From JBGPTF01 sp041490445 (GTDB lineage: Bacteria; Acidobacteriota; Terriglobia; Acidiferrales; UBA7541), in the NCBI GenBank assembly GCA_041490445.1, contig JBGPTF010000001.1:293399-357398 (forward strand): a stretch of 64,000 bases of DNA, written 5' to 3'. Position 1 is the stretch's first letter, and each line of letters begins with the position of its first letter. Made by a program: the position numbers and the translations under genes. Positions 25,816 to 34,517 of the stretch are shown piece by piece. The notes below the pieces were generated by a model. The model did not search any database. It saw only the letters and a program-made list of their open reading frames with translations, and was not told the origin of the DNA.

Positions 25816-26880
25816 TCAGCGGTTCAGCAGAATTTCCCAAGCCGCTTCGATCAGCCGGCCGTAATCCCCTTCCGGCTTTTTCCCGAGCATTTTTTCCAGC
25901 TCGTTGCGCACCTTCACCGACTCCTGCGGGCGCCGCTCGAGCCGCTGGATCAATTTCGTGACGCGGTGCGCGTCCTTCACCGGCGCAAGGCGCTGCGCGG
26001 CGAGCAGGTATTGCCGCGCCGCTTCCGTATCGGGCGAGCCCGCTGGCGGCACCACGCGCGCCGTGAAGGCATAGTCGCCAGCACGAAGCCCTTGTACTTC
26101 GATTTCGGCGAAGTTGTCCGTGCCGCCGCGCGTGCGAGTCCGTTGCAGGTCGCCGCGGCGGAATCGCACCACATCAGGCGAAAGGTTGCGCGCTTCCAAT
26201 TCCAGCGGCTGCTCGGCGCCCACGACGCGCACAACGAGCTTTGCTTTTTCTTTCGGTGCAAGGCGAGCCTTCGCGGAGGTGAATTCGAGCGCCACGAGCG
26301 TCGTCGCCACCGCGGCTTCCGCGCCGTTCGTTCGCACGACGAGATTTCCCGGTCCCGGCGCCGCCCCCGGTCCCGCCACGATCACCAGGCTCAGCGGAGA
26401 CGCCGCGATCACGACGGCAGGCTTGCCGCCGAGTTCGACACTGTTCGCGTCCGCGTCGCCGCTGAATCCAGCGCCGCTCACCGTGAACCGGTCACGCAGC
26501 GAGAGGATACGCGGCACATCCGCGACGGCAAATTTCGAGGAAGGACTGGCATCGAGCACGGTGGCGGATGCGACTGCCGAGCTGCCCGGAATTCCAGCCA
26601 ACACCACGCCCGCCCCGGCAGGCGCACGGAATCGCACCCGGCCGGTTGCATCGGTGGTGAACCGCACTCCGCCGGAGAATTCAACCTGGATGTCCGGAAC
26701 CAGCCGGCCATTAGGTCCGATGACGGCCAGCGTCGCCGCTTCACCGACGACAAGTTTCTGGGGAAGAACGATGGTCAGGGGCGCGCTCGGGCTTACTGTG
26801 GCAGGGCGTGGGCCCTGCGTCGCAGCGCTGCTCGCCGCTGCGAAGAGAAGAAACACGAGAAACATGCCCGGCCGCCGCAT
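25816..26880 (-). CDS. Secreted protein with IPT/TIG-like beta domains
   Basis: This 354-residue protein begins with a signal peptide (MRRPGMFLVFLLFAAASSAA). It is followed by Ala/Val-rich beta-type repeats (GPNGRLVPDIQVEFSGGVRF; RFTVSGAGFSGDADANSVEL), resembling a carboxypeptidase-like and an IPT/TIG-like fold. The C-terminal 80 residues are helical and charged (AHRVTKLIQRLERRPQESVK). An extracytoplasmic binding or scaffold role is only inferred. It converges on rmuC with a 12-base gap. Confidence 0.72.
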   Translation of the reverse strand: MRRPGMFLVFLLFAAASSAATQGPRPATVSPSAPLTIVLPQKLVVGEAATLAVIGPNGRLVPDIQVEFSGGVRFTTDATGRVRFRAPAGAGVVLAGIPGSSAVASATVLDASPSSKFAVADVPRILSLRDRFTVSGAGFSGDADANSVELGGKPAVVIAASPLSLVIVAGPGAAPGPGNLVVRTNGAEAAVATTLVALEFTSAKARLAPKEKAKLVVRVVGAEQPLELEARNLSPDVVRFRRGDLQRTRTRGGTDNFAEIEVQGLRAGDYAFTARVVPPAGSPDTEAARQYLLAAQRLAPVKDAHRVTKLIQRLERRPQESVKVRNELEKMLGKKPEGDYGRLIEAAWEILLNR

Positions 26881-27056
26881 CCCCGCAATTCTACCGCCCG
26901 CGCAGGCGGAGGCGGCAAATTGTATGCGCGGTTAGTGCCGCGAAGGAGTCCTCCCCTCACGGAACGGCTTGTGCTGGATTCGAAAGTTCAAGGCAACCGA
27001 AAGCGTGTCGCCATCGAAACGAGAGACGCACGGCGGGCGCGGCGGGTTTCGACAGG

Positions 27057-29060
27057 TCAGGAGCGCTTGAGCGTGCGCGTGTAAATCTTCGCTTCAAGAA
27101 ACAGCCGGAAAAGTTCCGAATCGAGTTCGTTCTGGCGGACCGAGGCATCGAGGATATCGAGGGCGCGCTCGGGGGGCACCGCCTTCTTGTACGGCCGGTC
27201 GGAAGCGGAAAGCGCGTCGAAGATGTCGCAGATGGTCATGATTTTCGTTTGCGGCGGGATCTCGTCACCCTTCAACTTGTACGGGTAGCCCGTGCCGATC
27301 AGCGTCTCGTGGTGGGCGCGCGCGATCCAGGGAACCTGCTTCAATTCCTTTGTCCAGGGAATCTGCGAGAGGAAATTGAATGTATGAATGACGTGGGATT
27401 CGATCTGGCTGCGCTCGTCCGGGTCGAGACTTCCCTTGGGAATCGAGAGGTAGCGAATCTCATCGGGCGTCAGATAAGGATGCTCGTTCCCGTGCGAGTC
27501 TGAGAACTTCCGCCGGGCGATTTCCAGCAGCCGGTCGAATTTTCCCTCCGGCAAGACCGTTGGCTCGTTGACTTGCAGGATGAATTGGAAGTAGTCGTCA
27601 ATCTCTGCGAGTGCGCGGGCATATTGCTCGTCCAGCACGCCCATTTCCTTGAGGGCTTCTTCGCGGCTTCGTTCCAGCAAGACCTGCAGCTTGCGTTGCG
27701 ACGTCTGCGCCTCCATCTCTTTCCGGATGTAGTCGAACCGGTGCCGGAGCACTTCGATCTGGTAGGGATAGAGTTTCTTCGCTTTGACGAGAACTTCCTC
27801 GCGCACCCCAACTTTTCCGAAGTCGTGCAGCAGGGCGGCATAGCGAATTTCCTTCATCTGTTCACGGGTGAAGCGAGTGGAGGCATACGGGCCCGTGGAA
27901 ACTGCGTCCACCGTTTCGGCGAGGCCCTCGGTGAGCGTCGAGACGCGCAAGGAGTGGCCCGAGGTCGTGGGGTCGCGCTGCTCAATCGCCGTCACCGCTG
28001 CTCTCACGAAACCTTCGAGAAGCGATTCGATCGAGTCGTAGAGTTTGCTGTTGTCGTACGCCACCGCCGCCTGCGAAGCGAGCGAGAGCGCCAGCCGCGC
28101 CGAACGGTTGGAGAAAGGCTGAACTTCGCGGTCCACGTCCTCGATCGTCTCGAGCCGGGCCTTCCAGTTGCGCTTGCAATTGATGAGCTGCAGCACGCCG
28201 AGCAGTTCACCCTTTGCGTCCTTCATCGGCACGGTGAGCACCGAGCGCGTCCGATAACCGGAGCGCTGGTCAAACGCCGTGTTCAGCCGATAGGGCCGGT
28301 CGGGCGGAATCTGATACGCGTCCGGCAGGTGCAATGGCTCGCCGTGCAAGGCCACGTATCCGGCCACGGAGTTTTCGGAGATCGGCATGGTGAAATCCGT
28401 GGAGGGAAAATAGCGGCTGTCATTCTGCGTCATGAGGAAATGAAGGACGCGCTCTCCGCTTTCGGAATCTTCGACCAGGTAAAGCGAACCGGCATCCGCA
28501 CCGGTGATCTCGCGCGCCTTCAATAGAATCAGGTTCAGGAGAACCTGCACATCGCGCTCGGCGGAAAGCGCTACGCCGATGCGGTTCAGTTCGTCCATTT
28601 CCCGTTCGGCGCGTTCGAGTTCCTCCCGGGCGGCTCGTTCGCGCGCAGCGAGTTCGATGTTTTCAAACGCCGCCGTAACCGTTTTTTCAACCAGTGCCGG
28701 TGGCGCCTCGCGTGGCAGATAGGCGAAGACGTGCGAATCTGCCTGCGCTTCGCCACTCACCCCCGCGGCTTCGCTTGCACCCACTACGCCAATCACGCGA
28801 ACGCCTGGGTCGCTTCGAACCAGATCGCGAAGCGTCTCGGCACTCTCTCCCGTAAGATCAACAACCCACACGGCAGCCGCGCCATTGGCTTCATCGGCCG
28901 GGTGGACGCTCGGCTTGTCCCGGGCAGTTCCCTCACCAACGCACACGGGCTGACGCACCGCGCGCAACACGTACTGTCCGCGCAAGGCCGAAAGCACCTT
29001 TGCGGCCGGCGAGTCTTCAAAATAACAAACGTGGCGATCGTTCAATCGGCTGTCTTGCAT
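27057..29060 (-). CDS. GAF and HD-GYP domain protein (c-di-GMP phosphodiesterase-like)
   Basis: From ATG 29060 (MQDSRLNDRHVCYFEDSP) the 667-residue protein has a receiver-like N-terminal region, a coiled-coil linker (REELERAEREMDELNRIG) and a GAF domain (about 165-350). The C-terminal HD-GYP domain shows RDPTTSGHSLRVSTLTEG, the metal motif LLHDFGKVGVRE and AHHETLIGTGYPYKL. HD-GYP enzymes hydrolyse cyclic di-GMP. The third motif reads HHETLIGTGYP instead of HHERxDGxGYP, so activity should be tested. The frame extends to 29120 without a better start. Confidence 0.88.
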   Translation of the reverse strand: MQDSRLNDRHVCYFEDSPAAKVLSALRGQYVLRAVRQPVCVGEGTARDKPSVHPADEANGAAAVWVVDLTGESAETLRDLVRSDPGVRVIGVVGASEAAGVSGEAQADSHVFAYLPREAPPALVEKTVTAAFENIELAARERAAREELERAEREMDELNRIGVALSAERDVQVLLNLILLKAREITGADAGSLYLVEDSESGERVLHFLMTQNDSRYFPSTDFTMPISENSVAGYVALHGEPLHLPDAYQIPPDRPYRLNTAFDQRSGYRTRSVLTVPMKDAKGELLGVLQLINCKRNWKARLETIEDVDREVQPFSNRSARLALSLASQAAVAYDNSKLYDSIESLLEGFVRAAVTAIEQRDPTTSGHSLRVSTLTEGLAETVDAVSTGPYASTRFTREQMKEIRYAALLHDFGKVGVREEVLVKAKKLYPYQIEVLRHRFDYIRKEMEAQTSQRKLQVLLERSREEALKEMGVLDEQYARALAEIDDYFQFILQVNEPTVLPEGKFDRLLEIARRKFSDSHGNEHPYLTPDEIRYLSIPKGSLDPDERSQIESHVIHTFNFLSQIPWTKELKQVPWIARAHHETLIGTGYPYKLKGDEIPPQTKIMTICDIFDALSASDRPYKKAVPPERALDILDASVRQNELDSELFRLFLEAKIYTRTLKRS

Positions 29061-29247
29061 CGGACAAGATGGAACTGGGCAAGCCCAGTATAGCGGGCCA
29101 TGCGCGAGGGGAAGTAACAAACGCCAATCACTGGCGCAAAAACGGCATCATCACGAGGTTCGCCATACCGCTACAACGGGAGGTCTCTGCTCCGGCGCTT
29201 CGAGATCATGCTTGCGCCTGCCGAATTTCGCCTGGCTGCGACTGCTT

Positions 29248-29997
29248 CTACTGGTCAAGGCGCACGACGAAGCCGGGCAACTGATCGCTGACGCGCAATT
29301 GTTCGGCCATCTGCCGGGCGGCTTCTTCGCTGGGCAGGCGGCCCACGCGAACGCGAAAAAGAATTCCGGTGGGCGAGTCGTATTGCTCGATGGCAATCGT
29401 CCCATAGCGCGCCAGGAGCCTCGCGCGCAACCGCTCGGCATTCTCCCGCACGGAAAATGCCCCCACCTGTACGGCGAAAAATCCGGATTGCGGACTGGGG
29501 CCCGAGAGAAGCTCGATCTTCACCGGCGACGTGCCCGTGCCAACCATGTCGAGGGCGCGTGCGGCGGCCAGCGAAAGGTCAATAACGCGGTTGGCGACAA
29601 ATGGGCCGCGGTCGTTGATGCGCACTTCGGCGTGCTTGCCGTTGCTCAGATTCGTCACGCGCACGACGGAATCGAACGGCAACGTGCGATGCGCCGCAGT
29701 GAGTTCGTACATGTTGTAGATTTCCCCGTTTGACGTGCGGTGCCCGTGGAACGGCACTCCGTACCACGATGCTACCCCCTGTTCGACGTACTGGCCGGGC
29801 ACGAGCGGCTTCATTTCCGCGCGCGTCGGCGGAATCGGGGCCGGCTGTGGGGGCGGCGCCGGGCGCGGCGCGTAACGCCGGTGGACGCAGCCGGTGGCTG
29901 CCAGCAGCGCAAGCAACGTAAACGGCAGGGCGAAACAGAACCTGTAACGAGCCAGCGAATGTAGATGCGGCACATGGCTTCCCAACAATTCCCTCAC
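29248..29997 (-). CDS. rlpA: RlpA-like lipoprotein with SPOR domain
   Basis: RlpA is an outer-membrane septal-ring lytic transglycosylase. A lipoprotein signal ends at LALLAATGC. A Pro-rich linker (RPAPPPQPAPIPP) leads to the double-psi barrel QGVASWYGVPFHGHRTSNGE, then VRINDRGPFVANRVIDLS. The C-terminal SPOR domain (GFFAVQVGAFSVRENAERLR) binds denuded septal peptidoglycan. Start ATG 29997, with a GTG at 29973 possible. It is divergent from the rhomboid gene. Confidence 0.92.
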   Translation of the reverse strand: MRELLGSHVPHLHSLARYRFCFALPFTLLALLAATGCVHRRYAPRPAPPPQPAPIPPTRAEMKPLVPGQYVEQGVASWYGVPFHGHRTSNGEIYNMYELTAAHRTLPFDSVVRVTNLSNGKHAEVRINDRGPFVANRVIDLSLAAARALDMVGTGTSPVKIELLSGPSPQSGFFAVQVGAFSVRENAERLRARLLARYGTIAIEQYDSPTGILFRVRVGRLPSEEAARQMAEQLRVSDQLPGFVVRLDQ

Positions 29998-30075
29998 GCC
30001 GCGTCCCGCGTCACTATTTTTCGCCTCATTTTCCGGTATTATAGGAACGGCTCAAACTTCTCGCAAGGAAACCCG

Positions 30076-31017
30076 TTGCCGCTTCCTCTCCGTTGGAAAT
30101 GGAAACTGGACCGGTTGCGCGAGCGCGCAGGATTTCTCTTCCGCCGCGACCCGGCACACGCTCGCCCGCGGCTCTGCCCCGCCTGCGGCGCGCTGGTCGG
30201 CGCAACGGCGACGCGCTGCCACCAGTGCGGCGCCAGCATGACGTTTTCGCTTGCCGCCGCGAGCCGTTCACTGAGCAAGCTGATGCCGGCGACGGCGCCC
30301 GTCACCTACGCGATTCTGACGCTGAGCTGCTTGCTCTACGGTATCAGTTTTCTCTGGACGATTCGTCTCGGCGGCGGGCTGATGGCCGGCGGCGGAGGCG
30401 GAAGTATCTTTGGAATCCTCTTCGGTCTCGGCGCGATTCAGGGCCAGGTGCTTCAGGTGCTTGGCGCGTCGCTTCCGTTGTTCATCAATCTGCGCGAACC
30501 GTGGCGATTCATCATGGCCGTTTTCCTTCACGGCAGCCTGCTCCACATCGGATTCAATATGTGGGTGCTGATGGACATCGGACCCATGGTGGAAGAAATG
30601 TACGGTTCGGCGCGCTACCTGTTTATTTATGTGCTGACCGGGGCCGCCGGATATGTCCTCAGCGCATTGATGGGACACTTCAGCATCGGCGGTTCGGGGG
30701 CGCTGATGGGCCTGTTTGGAGTGCTGATCGCCGCCACGTCGCGCCGCGGAAGCGCCGCAATGCAGATGCTTCGTGGCCAACTCCTCAAATGGGTGTTGTT
30801 CATTTTTCTGATGGGACTTTGGGGAGGCGGCATCGACAACGCCGCCCACCTCGGCGGACTCATCGCCGGTTACCTCCTCGGCCGCGTGATGATGGATCGC
30901 GAGCCGATTGACGTCAGCGAGCGCAAGCGCGCGCAGGCGCTCGGGTGGCTTACGGCGCTGGTTGTCGCCGCCAGCTTTGCGGCCATGCTGCTCAATTTCT
31001 TCCACCCGATGAGCTAG
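30076..31017 (+). CDS. Rhomboid-family intramembrane serine protease with zinc ribbon
   Basis: The chosen TTG start at 30076 follows AAGGAA by 6 bases. The 313-residue product has a cytosolic zinc ribbon (LCPACGALVGATATRCHQCG) and then about six helices. The rhomboid signature is AVFLHGSLLHIGFNMWVL, the catalytic Ser is in FSIGGSGALMGLFG, and the His is in NAAHLGGLIAGYLLGR. An earlier ATG at 29965 would overlap rlpA. The TAG stop lies inside the left arm of an inverted-repeat element. Confidence 0.9.
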   Translation: MPLPLRWKWKLDRLRERAGFLFRRDPAHARPRLCPACGALVGATATRCHQCGASMTFSLAAASRSLSKLMPATAPVTYAILTLSCLLYGISFLWTIRLGGGLMAGGGGGSIFGILFGLGAIQGQVLQVLGASLPLFINLREPWRFIMAVFLHGSLLHIGFNMWVLMDIGPMVEEMYGSARYLFIYVLTGAAGYVLSALMGHFSIGGSGALMGLFGVLIAATSRRGSAAMQMLRGQLLKWVLFIFLMGLWGGGIDNAAHLGGLIAGYLLGRVMMDREPIDVSERKRAQALGWLTALVVAASFAAMLLNFFHPMS

Positions 31018-31223
31018 TGCCGTTCCAACTTGTTGGGCCTAAACGCAGCAATCCAATCGTGGAGTCGTTGGCCCAAGTATCCTTTTCCTCGCCCTGTCTT
31101 TAAGTATCGTTCGCGGCGCTCGGCGTCCGATCGGCACAAGCAAACCTCATCGCAGACCAATCGGGGAGGACGCCGACGGCGGGTTGACAGCACGCCGCTG
31201 AATTAGTTGGAACGGCACTAGCT
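31012..31223. mobile_element. MITE-like element with 19-bp perfect inverted repeats
   Basis: AGCTAGTGCCGTTCCAACT (31012-31030) is repeated inverted at 31205-31223, enclosing about 175 bases with no gene. CTAG at both ends may be a target duplication, though the palindrome makes this ambiguous. The arms contain the TAG stops of both flanking convergent genes. The structure fits a short non-autonomous transposable element; a very large hairpin terminator is the alternative. Confidence 0.7.
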
Positions 31224-31766
31224 ACTGATCCGGCGGGCGACCACGATACTGTAGTGCAGTCCCGAGATGATGACGAACAAAGGGACAAGATAGAAGAATG
31301 CAAGGCGCGTAGTATTCAGCGCCGGACTCGGCACGATCTCCGCCAGCAGCACCAGAAACACCAGCACAATCTGAAATAGCGTGTTGGCCTTTCCGTAGAT
31401 GCTCGGAGGAAAGGTCTGATACCCCACCACGAGCAGAATCACAGCGCAAGCCGTGAGAATCAGCACGTCGCGGCCGAGCACCAGGATCGTCAGCCACCAG
31501 GCAATTTTCCCCTTCAGAGAGAGAAAGATGTAAGAGGAAGAGAGCAACAGTTTGTCCGCAATCGGATCGAGAAACGTCCCGAGCGTAGTCTTCTGATTCA
31601 GCCGCCGCGCCAGCCAGCCGTCGAATCCATCCGAGAGTCCCGCCGCAACGAGAATCCACAGGGCCCATTCGTAATGAGAATAGCGGATGGCAATCAGGAA
31701 AAACGGAAGAAAGCCCAAGCGGAGAAACGTGATCTGGTTGGGGACTGTTAGAATTCGATTCTTCAT
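31218..31766 (-). CDS. pgsA: CDP-diacylglycerol-glycerol-3-phosphate 3-phosphatidyltransferase
   Basis: This 182-residue inner-membrane enzyme makes phosphatidylglycerol phosphate. The CDP-alcohol phosphotransferase motif is complete: SDGFDGWLARRLN followed by LGTFLDPIADK. Hydrophobic helices follow (AWWLTILVLGRDVLILTACA). Start ATG 31766 gives MKNRILTVPNQITFLRLGFL, typical of PgsA. The last codons and the TAG stop fall in the right arm of the MITE-like repeat, so the insertion may have reset its end. Confidence 0.92.
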   Translation of the reverse strand: MKNRILTVPNQITFLRLGFLPFFLIAIRYSHYEWALWILVAAGLSDGFDGWLARRLNQKTTLGTFLDPIADKLLLSSSYIFLSLKGKIAWWLTILVLGRDVLILTACAVILLVVGYQTFPPSIYGKANTLFQIVLVFLVLLAEIVPSPALNTTRLAFFYLVPLFVIISGLHYSIVVARRISS

Positions 31767-31782
31767 GGATCAACCCGCGCGC

Positions 31783-32091
31783 TTAGGCGAACAGGGCCAG
31801 ATAGTCACCGAGCGTTCGCCCGACCTTCTGCTCGAACATCCCCGCCAGCGACGGGATGGAGCCGTGCGGCTCATCGAGCGCAATCCGTTCGACTCGCACC
31901 ATCGGGAAGAACAGCGTCGGCAACCCGACCCGCTCCCCTTCCGGATGCAGCACACGAGACACAAACTCATCGAACGCGCTGACATCGGTGCCGCGAATCG
32001 TGACCCCCGCCGTCGAAAGTTCCACCAGCTCGCCCCACACTTTTTCCTTTGGGCTGTGGAGGCTGATGATGACGATGGAGTTCGGTTCCAT
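31783..32091 (-). CDS. Conserved small protein of unknown function
   Basis: The 102-residue product from ATG 32091 starts MEPNSIVIISLHSPKEKVWG. It has a beta-rich first half (ELVELSTAGVTIRGTD) and the segment GLPTLFFPMVRVERIALDEP, then a helical end (FEQKVGRTLGDYLALFA). No signal, helix or catalytic motif is seen. It ends 16 bases before pgsA on the same strand and follows scoB by about 100 bases. The frame extends upstream to 32187 without family-like sequence. Confidence 0.7.
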   Translation of the reverse strand: MEPNSIVIISLHSPKEKVWGELVELSTAGVTIRGTDVSAFDEFVSRVLHPEGERVGLPTLFFPMVRVERIALDEPHGSIPSLAGMFEQKVGRTLGDYLALFA

Positions 32092-32192
32092 TCCGGTCCT
32101 TGCGGCTCGCCCGGCCTTTCGCCGATGGTACATCAAATGGCGCTGGAATGCCGGGCAAGCGGTGGAACAGTATCCAACAAGCCGCATTCCGT

Positions 32193-32861
32193 TTACTGAG
32201 AAAACGTCTTCAGGTCGGGCACCAGCCGCAGCCTCGGCTCGGTGGCCTTCTGGACGTCTTCGGCCGTGACGCCCGGAGCGACTTCGCGCAGCAGCAGCCC
32301 TTCAGGCGTCACTTCGATCACGGCAAGGTCGGTGACAATCATGTTCACCACGCCGACGCCTGTCAGCGGCAGCGTGCACTGCTTCAGAATCTTCGCCTGG
32401 CCTTCCTTGGTGGTGTGTTCCATGGCGATGATCACGCGCTTCGCGCCTGCCACCAGGTCCATCGCCCCGCCCATGCCCTTCAGCATTTTCCCGGGGATGG
32501 CCCAGTTCGCCAGGTTGCCTTTTTCATCCACCTGGAGCGCTCCCAGCACCGTCAAATCCACGTGCCCGCCGCGAATCATCGCAAACGAATCGGCGCTCGA
32601 AAAATAGCAGCTGCCGGGAATCTCGGTGATCGTCTCTTTTCCCGCGTTCACCAGGTCCGGGTCCTCTTCGCCTTCGAAGGGATACGGCCCCACGCCGAGC
32701 ATCCCGTTCTCCGATTGCAGCACCACTTCGACGCTCGGGGGCAGGAAGCTCGGAATCAGCGTCGGCAAGCCGATGCCCAGATTCACGTAGTAGCCGTCGC
32801 GAAATTCCTTCGCCACGCGCCGCGCAATCAGCTCGCGCTTGTCCGTTTCCGCCGTCGCCAT
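32193..32861 (-). CDS. scoB: 3-oxoacid CoA-transferase, subunit B
   Basis: This subunit carries the catalytic Glu in LQSENGMLGVGPYPFEGEED. Other family features are VNLGIGLPTLIPSFLP, GGHVDLTVLGALQVDEKGN and the IPGKMLKGMGGAMDLVAGAK segment. With ScoA it moves CoA from succinyl-CoA to acetoacetate or a related acid. It begins 18 bases after scoA, with the start preceded by CGGGGAGGAT. Confidence 0.95.
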   Translation of the reverse strand: MATAETDKRELIARRVAKEFRDGYYVNLGIGLPTLIPSFLPPSVEVVLQSENGMLGVGPYPFEGEEDPDLVNAGKETITEIPGSCYFSSADSFAMIRGGHVDLTVLGALQVDEKGNLANWAIPGKMLKGMGGAMDLVAGAKRVIIAMEHTTKEGQAKILKQCTLPLTGVGVVNMIVTDLAVIEVTPEGLLLREVAPGVTAEDVQKATEPRLRLVPDLKTFSQ

Positions 32862-32879
32862 CCGAATCCTCCCCGGCTC

Positions 32880-33578
32880 CTACGCGCGCTTGCGCACGGT
32901 GCGCCGCTCGATTCGCTTCTCGTAGTTCGTGCCCTGAAAAATCGCATCCACGTAAATTCCCGGCGTGTGGATGGAGTTCGGGTCGAGCTCGCCGAGCTCG
33001 ACGAGTTGCTCGACTTCGGCAATCACGTAGTCCGCCGCCGTCGCCATCACCGCGTTGAAGTTGCGTGCCGTCCGCCGATAGATAAGATTCCCCCAGCGGT
33101 CGCCTTTCCACGCTTTGATGAAGGCGACGTCGCCGCGCAGGCTCGGCACGAGCACATAGTTGCGCCCGTCGAAGACGCGTGTTTCTTTTCCCTCTGCCGC
33201 GGGCGTGCCATATCCGGTCGGTGTGTAGAACGCCGGTATGCCCGCCCCACCCGCGCGAATTCGTTCCGCCAGCGTGCCCTGGGGGTTCAGCTCGACTTCG
33301 ATTTCCTTCTTCAGTGCGAGCTGCTCGAAGAATTTGTTTTCGCCGACGTAACTCGAAATCATCTTCCGCACCTGGCGCGTTTGCAGCAGCAGGCCGATGC
33401 CGAAATCATCCACGCCGGCGTTGTTCGAGACGACGGTCAAATCCTTCAACCCTTTGCGCCGCAGCGCCGAAATCAAATTTTCCGGGATGCCGCAGACACC
33501 GAAGCCGCCCATCAGGATCGTCATGCCATCGCGCACGCGCTCGATCGCGGCATCGGCATTGGCCACACGCTTATCCAT
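32880..33578 (-). CDS. scoA: 3-oxoacid CoA-transferase, subunit A
   Basis: The 232-residue alpha subunit has the family glycine-rich motif ILMGGFGVCGIPENLI, VVSNNAGVDDFGIGLLL, SSYVGENKFFEQL, and GGAGIPAFYTPTGYGT. It works with ScoB downstream. It lies 69 bases after tyrA on the same strand, so ketone-body or keto-acid CoA transfer is linked to the aromatic amino-acid cluster, perhaps only by transcription. Confidence 0.95.
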   Translation of the reverse strand: MDKRVANADAAIERVRDGMTILMGGFGVCGIPENLISALRRKGLKDLTVVSNNAGVDDFGIGLLLQTRQVRKMISSYVGENKFFEQLALKKEIEVELNPQGTLAERIRAGGAGIPAFYTPTGYGTPAAEGKETRVFDGRNYVLVPSLRGDVAFIKAWKGDRWGNLIYRRTARNFNAVMATAADYVIAEVEQLVELGELDPNSIHTPGIYVDAIFQGTNYEKRIERRTVRKRA

Positions 33579-33647
33579 TCCACGGCTCCTCGACGACGTT
33601 GCACCGGCACGACCTGCTGCAAAGGTGCATTGCAGAGAGAAAGAAGT

Positions 33648-34514
33648 CTACTTCAACTGATGGAGGATTTTGTAGAGTTCGTTCGCGGCATGGAATTCGT
33701 CCTCGAGCTCGCGGCTCGCGAGGCGGCTGCGCACGTCCTCCAGCGCCTGGATGACGCGGTCGAGCGAGTGCCGGATGTTGTCCGAGTTGGTCAGGCAGAT
33801 GTCGCGCCACATCTCATACGGGCTGCCCGCCAGCCGCAGCGCGTCGCGCAGCCCGCTGCCAGCCAGCGAAACCGGCAAGCCCGTTTCATCCGTTTCGTCC
33901 AGTACCACGTGTGCGAGTGCCACCGACACAAGCTGCGGCAGGTGCGACACGATGCCCGCAGCCCAGTCGTGCGTTTCCGCGTCGCACCACACCGGTTGGG
34001 CGCCAAGCTCGCGGAGCAAGCGAGCGAACTTCTGCACGCGCGGGTCCGCGTCATCTTCGTTCGCGATAAGCGCGTAGCGCGCGTCCCGAAAATAGTCGGC
34101 GCTGGCATTTTCGATGCTGGCGACTTCTCTTCCCGCCATCGGGTGTCCACCGAGAAAGCGAGTTAGCCCGCGAAAGCTGTTTTCGGCTGCTTTGCAAACG
34201 GCCGTCTTCGTGCTGCACGCATCGGTGACCAGCGCGACGGGTCCCGCTTCACGGGAAATGGCGGGAAGGAGATCGATCGTTACACCGATCGGCAAGGCGA
34301 CGTAAATCAGATCGGCAGCGCGAACGGCGCTTGCCAAATCTGCTGCGGGTTCCTCAATGGCGCCGAGCTGGGTTGCACGCGCCAGAACTTCCGGCCAGTC
34401 CCAGCCGGTAATTCTCGCGCTCCCAAATCGGCGGCGCACCGCCAGCGCGAACGAGCCGCCGATGAGTCCGGTGCCGAGAACAGCGACGCGAGAGAACGGT
34501 GCGGCGTCGCTCAT
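33648..34514 (-). CDS. tyrA: Prephenate dehydrogenase
   Basis: This oxidises prephenate toward tyrosine using NAD(P). The N-terminal Rossmann motif is VAVLGTGLIGGSFALAV. RFLGGHPMAGREVASIENA carries the conserved HPMAG, and the C-terminal helical domain has TETHDWAA-like AETHDWAAGIVSHLPQLVSV. Start ATG 34514 lies 3 bases after the aroF stop, so the genes are coupled. Downstream are scoA and scoB. Confidence 0.95.
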   Translation of the reverse strand: MSDAAPFSRVAVLGTGLIGGSFALAVRRRFGSARITGWDWPEVLARATQLGAIEEPAADLASAVRAADLIYVALPIGVTIDLLPAISREAGPVALVTDACSTKTAVCKAAENSFRGLTRFLGGHPMAGREVASIENASADYFRDARYALIANEDDADPRVQKFARLLRELGAQPVWCDAETHDWAAGIVSHLPQLVSVALAHVVLDETDETGLPVSLAGSGLRDALRLAGSPYEMWRDICLTNSDNIRHSLDRVIQALEDVRSRLASRELEDEFHAANELYKILHQLK

Positions 34515-34517
34515 GCC

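Noticed and set aside
32100..34166. 688-residue open frame on the plus strand
   Set aside because: It is the antisense of scoB, scoA and tyrA, with the composition of a shadow frame.
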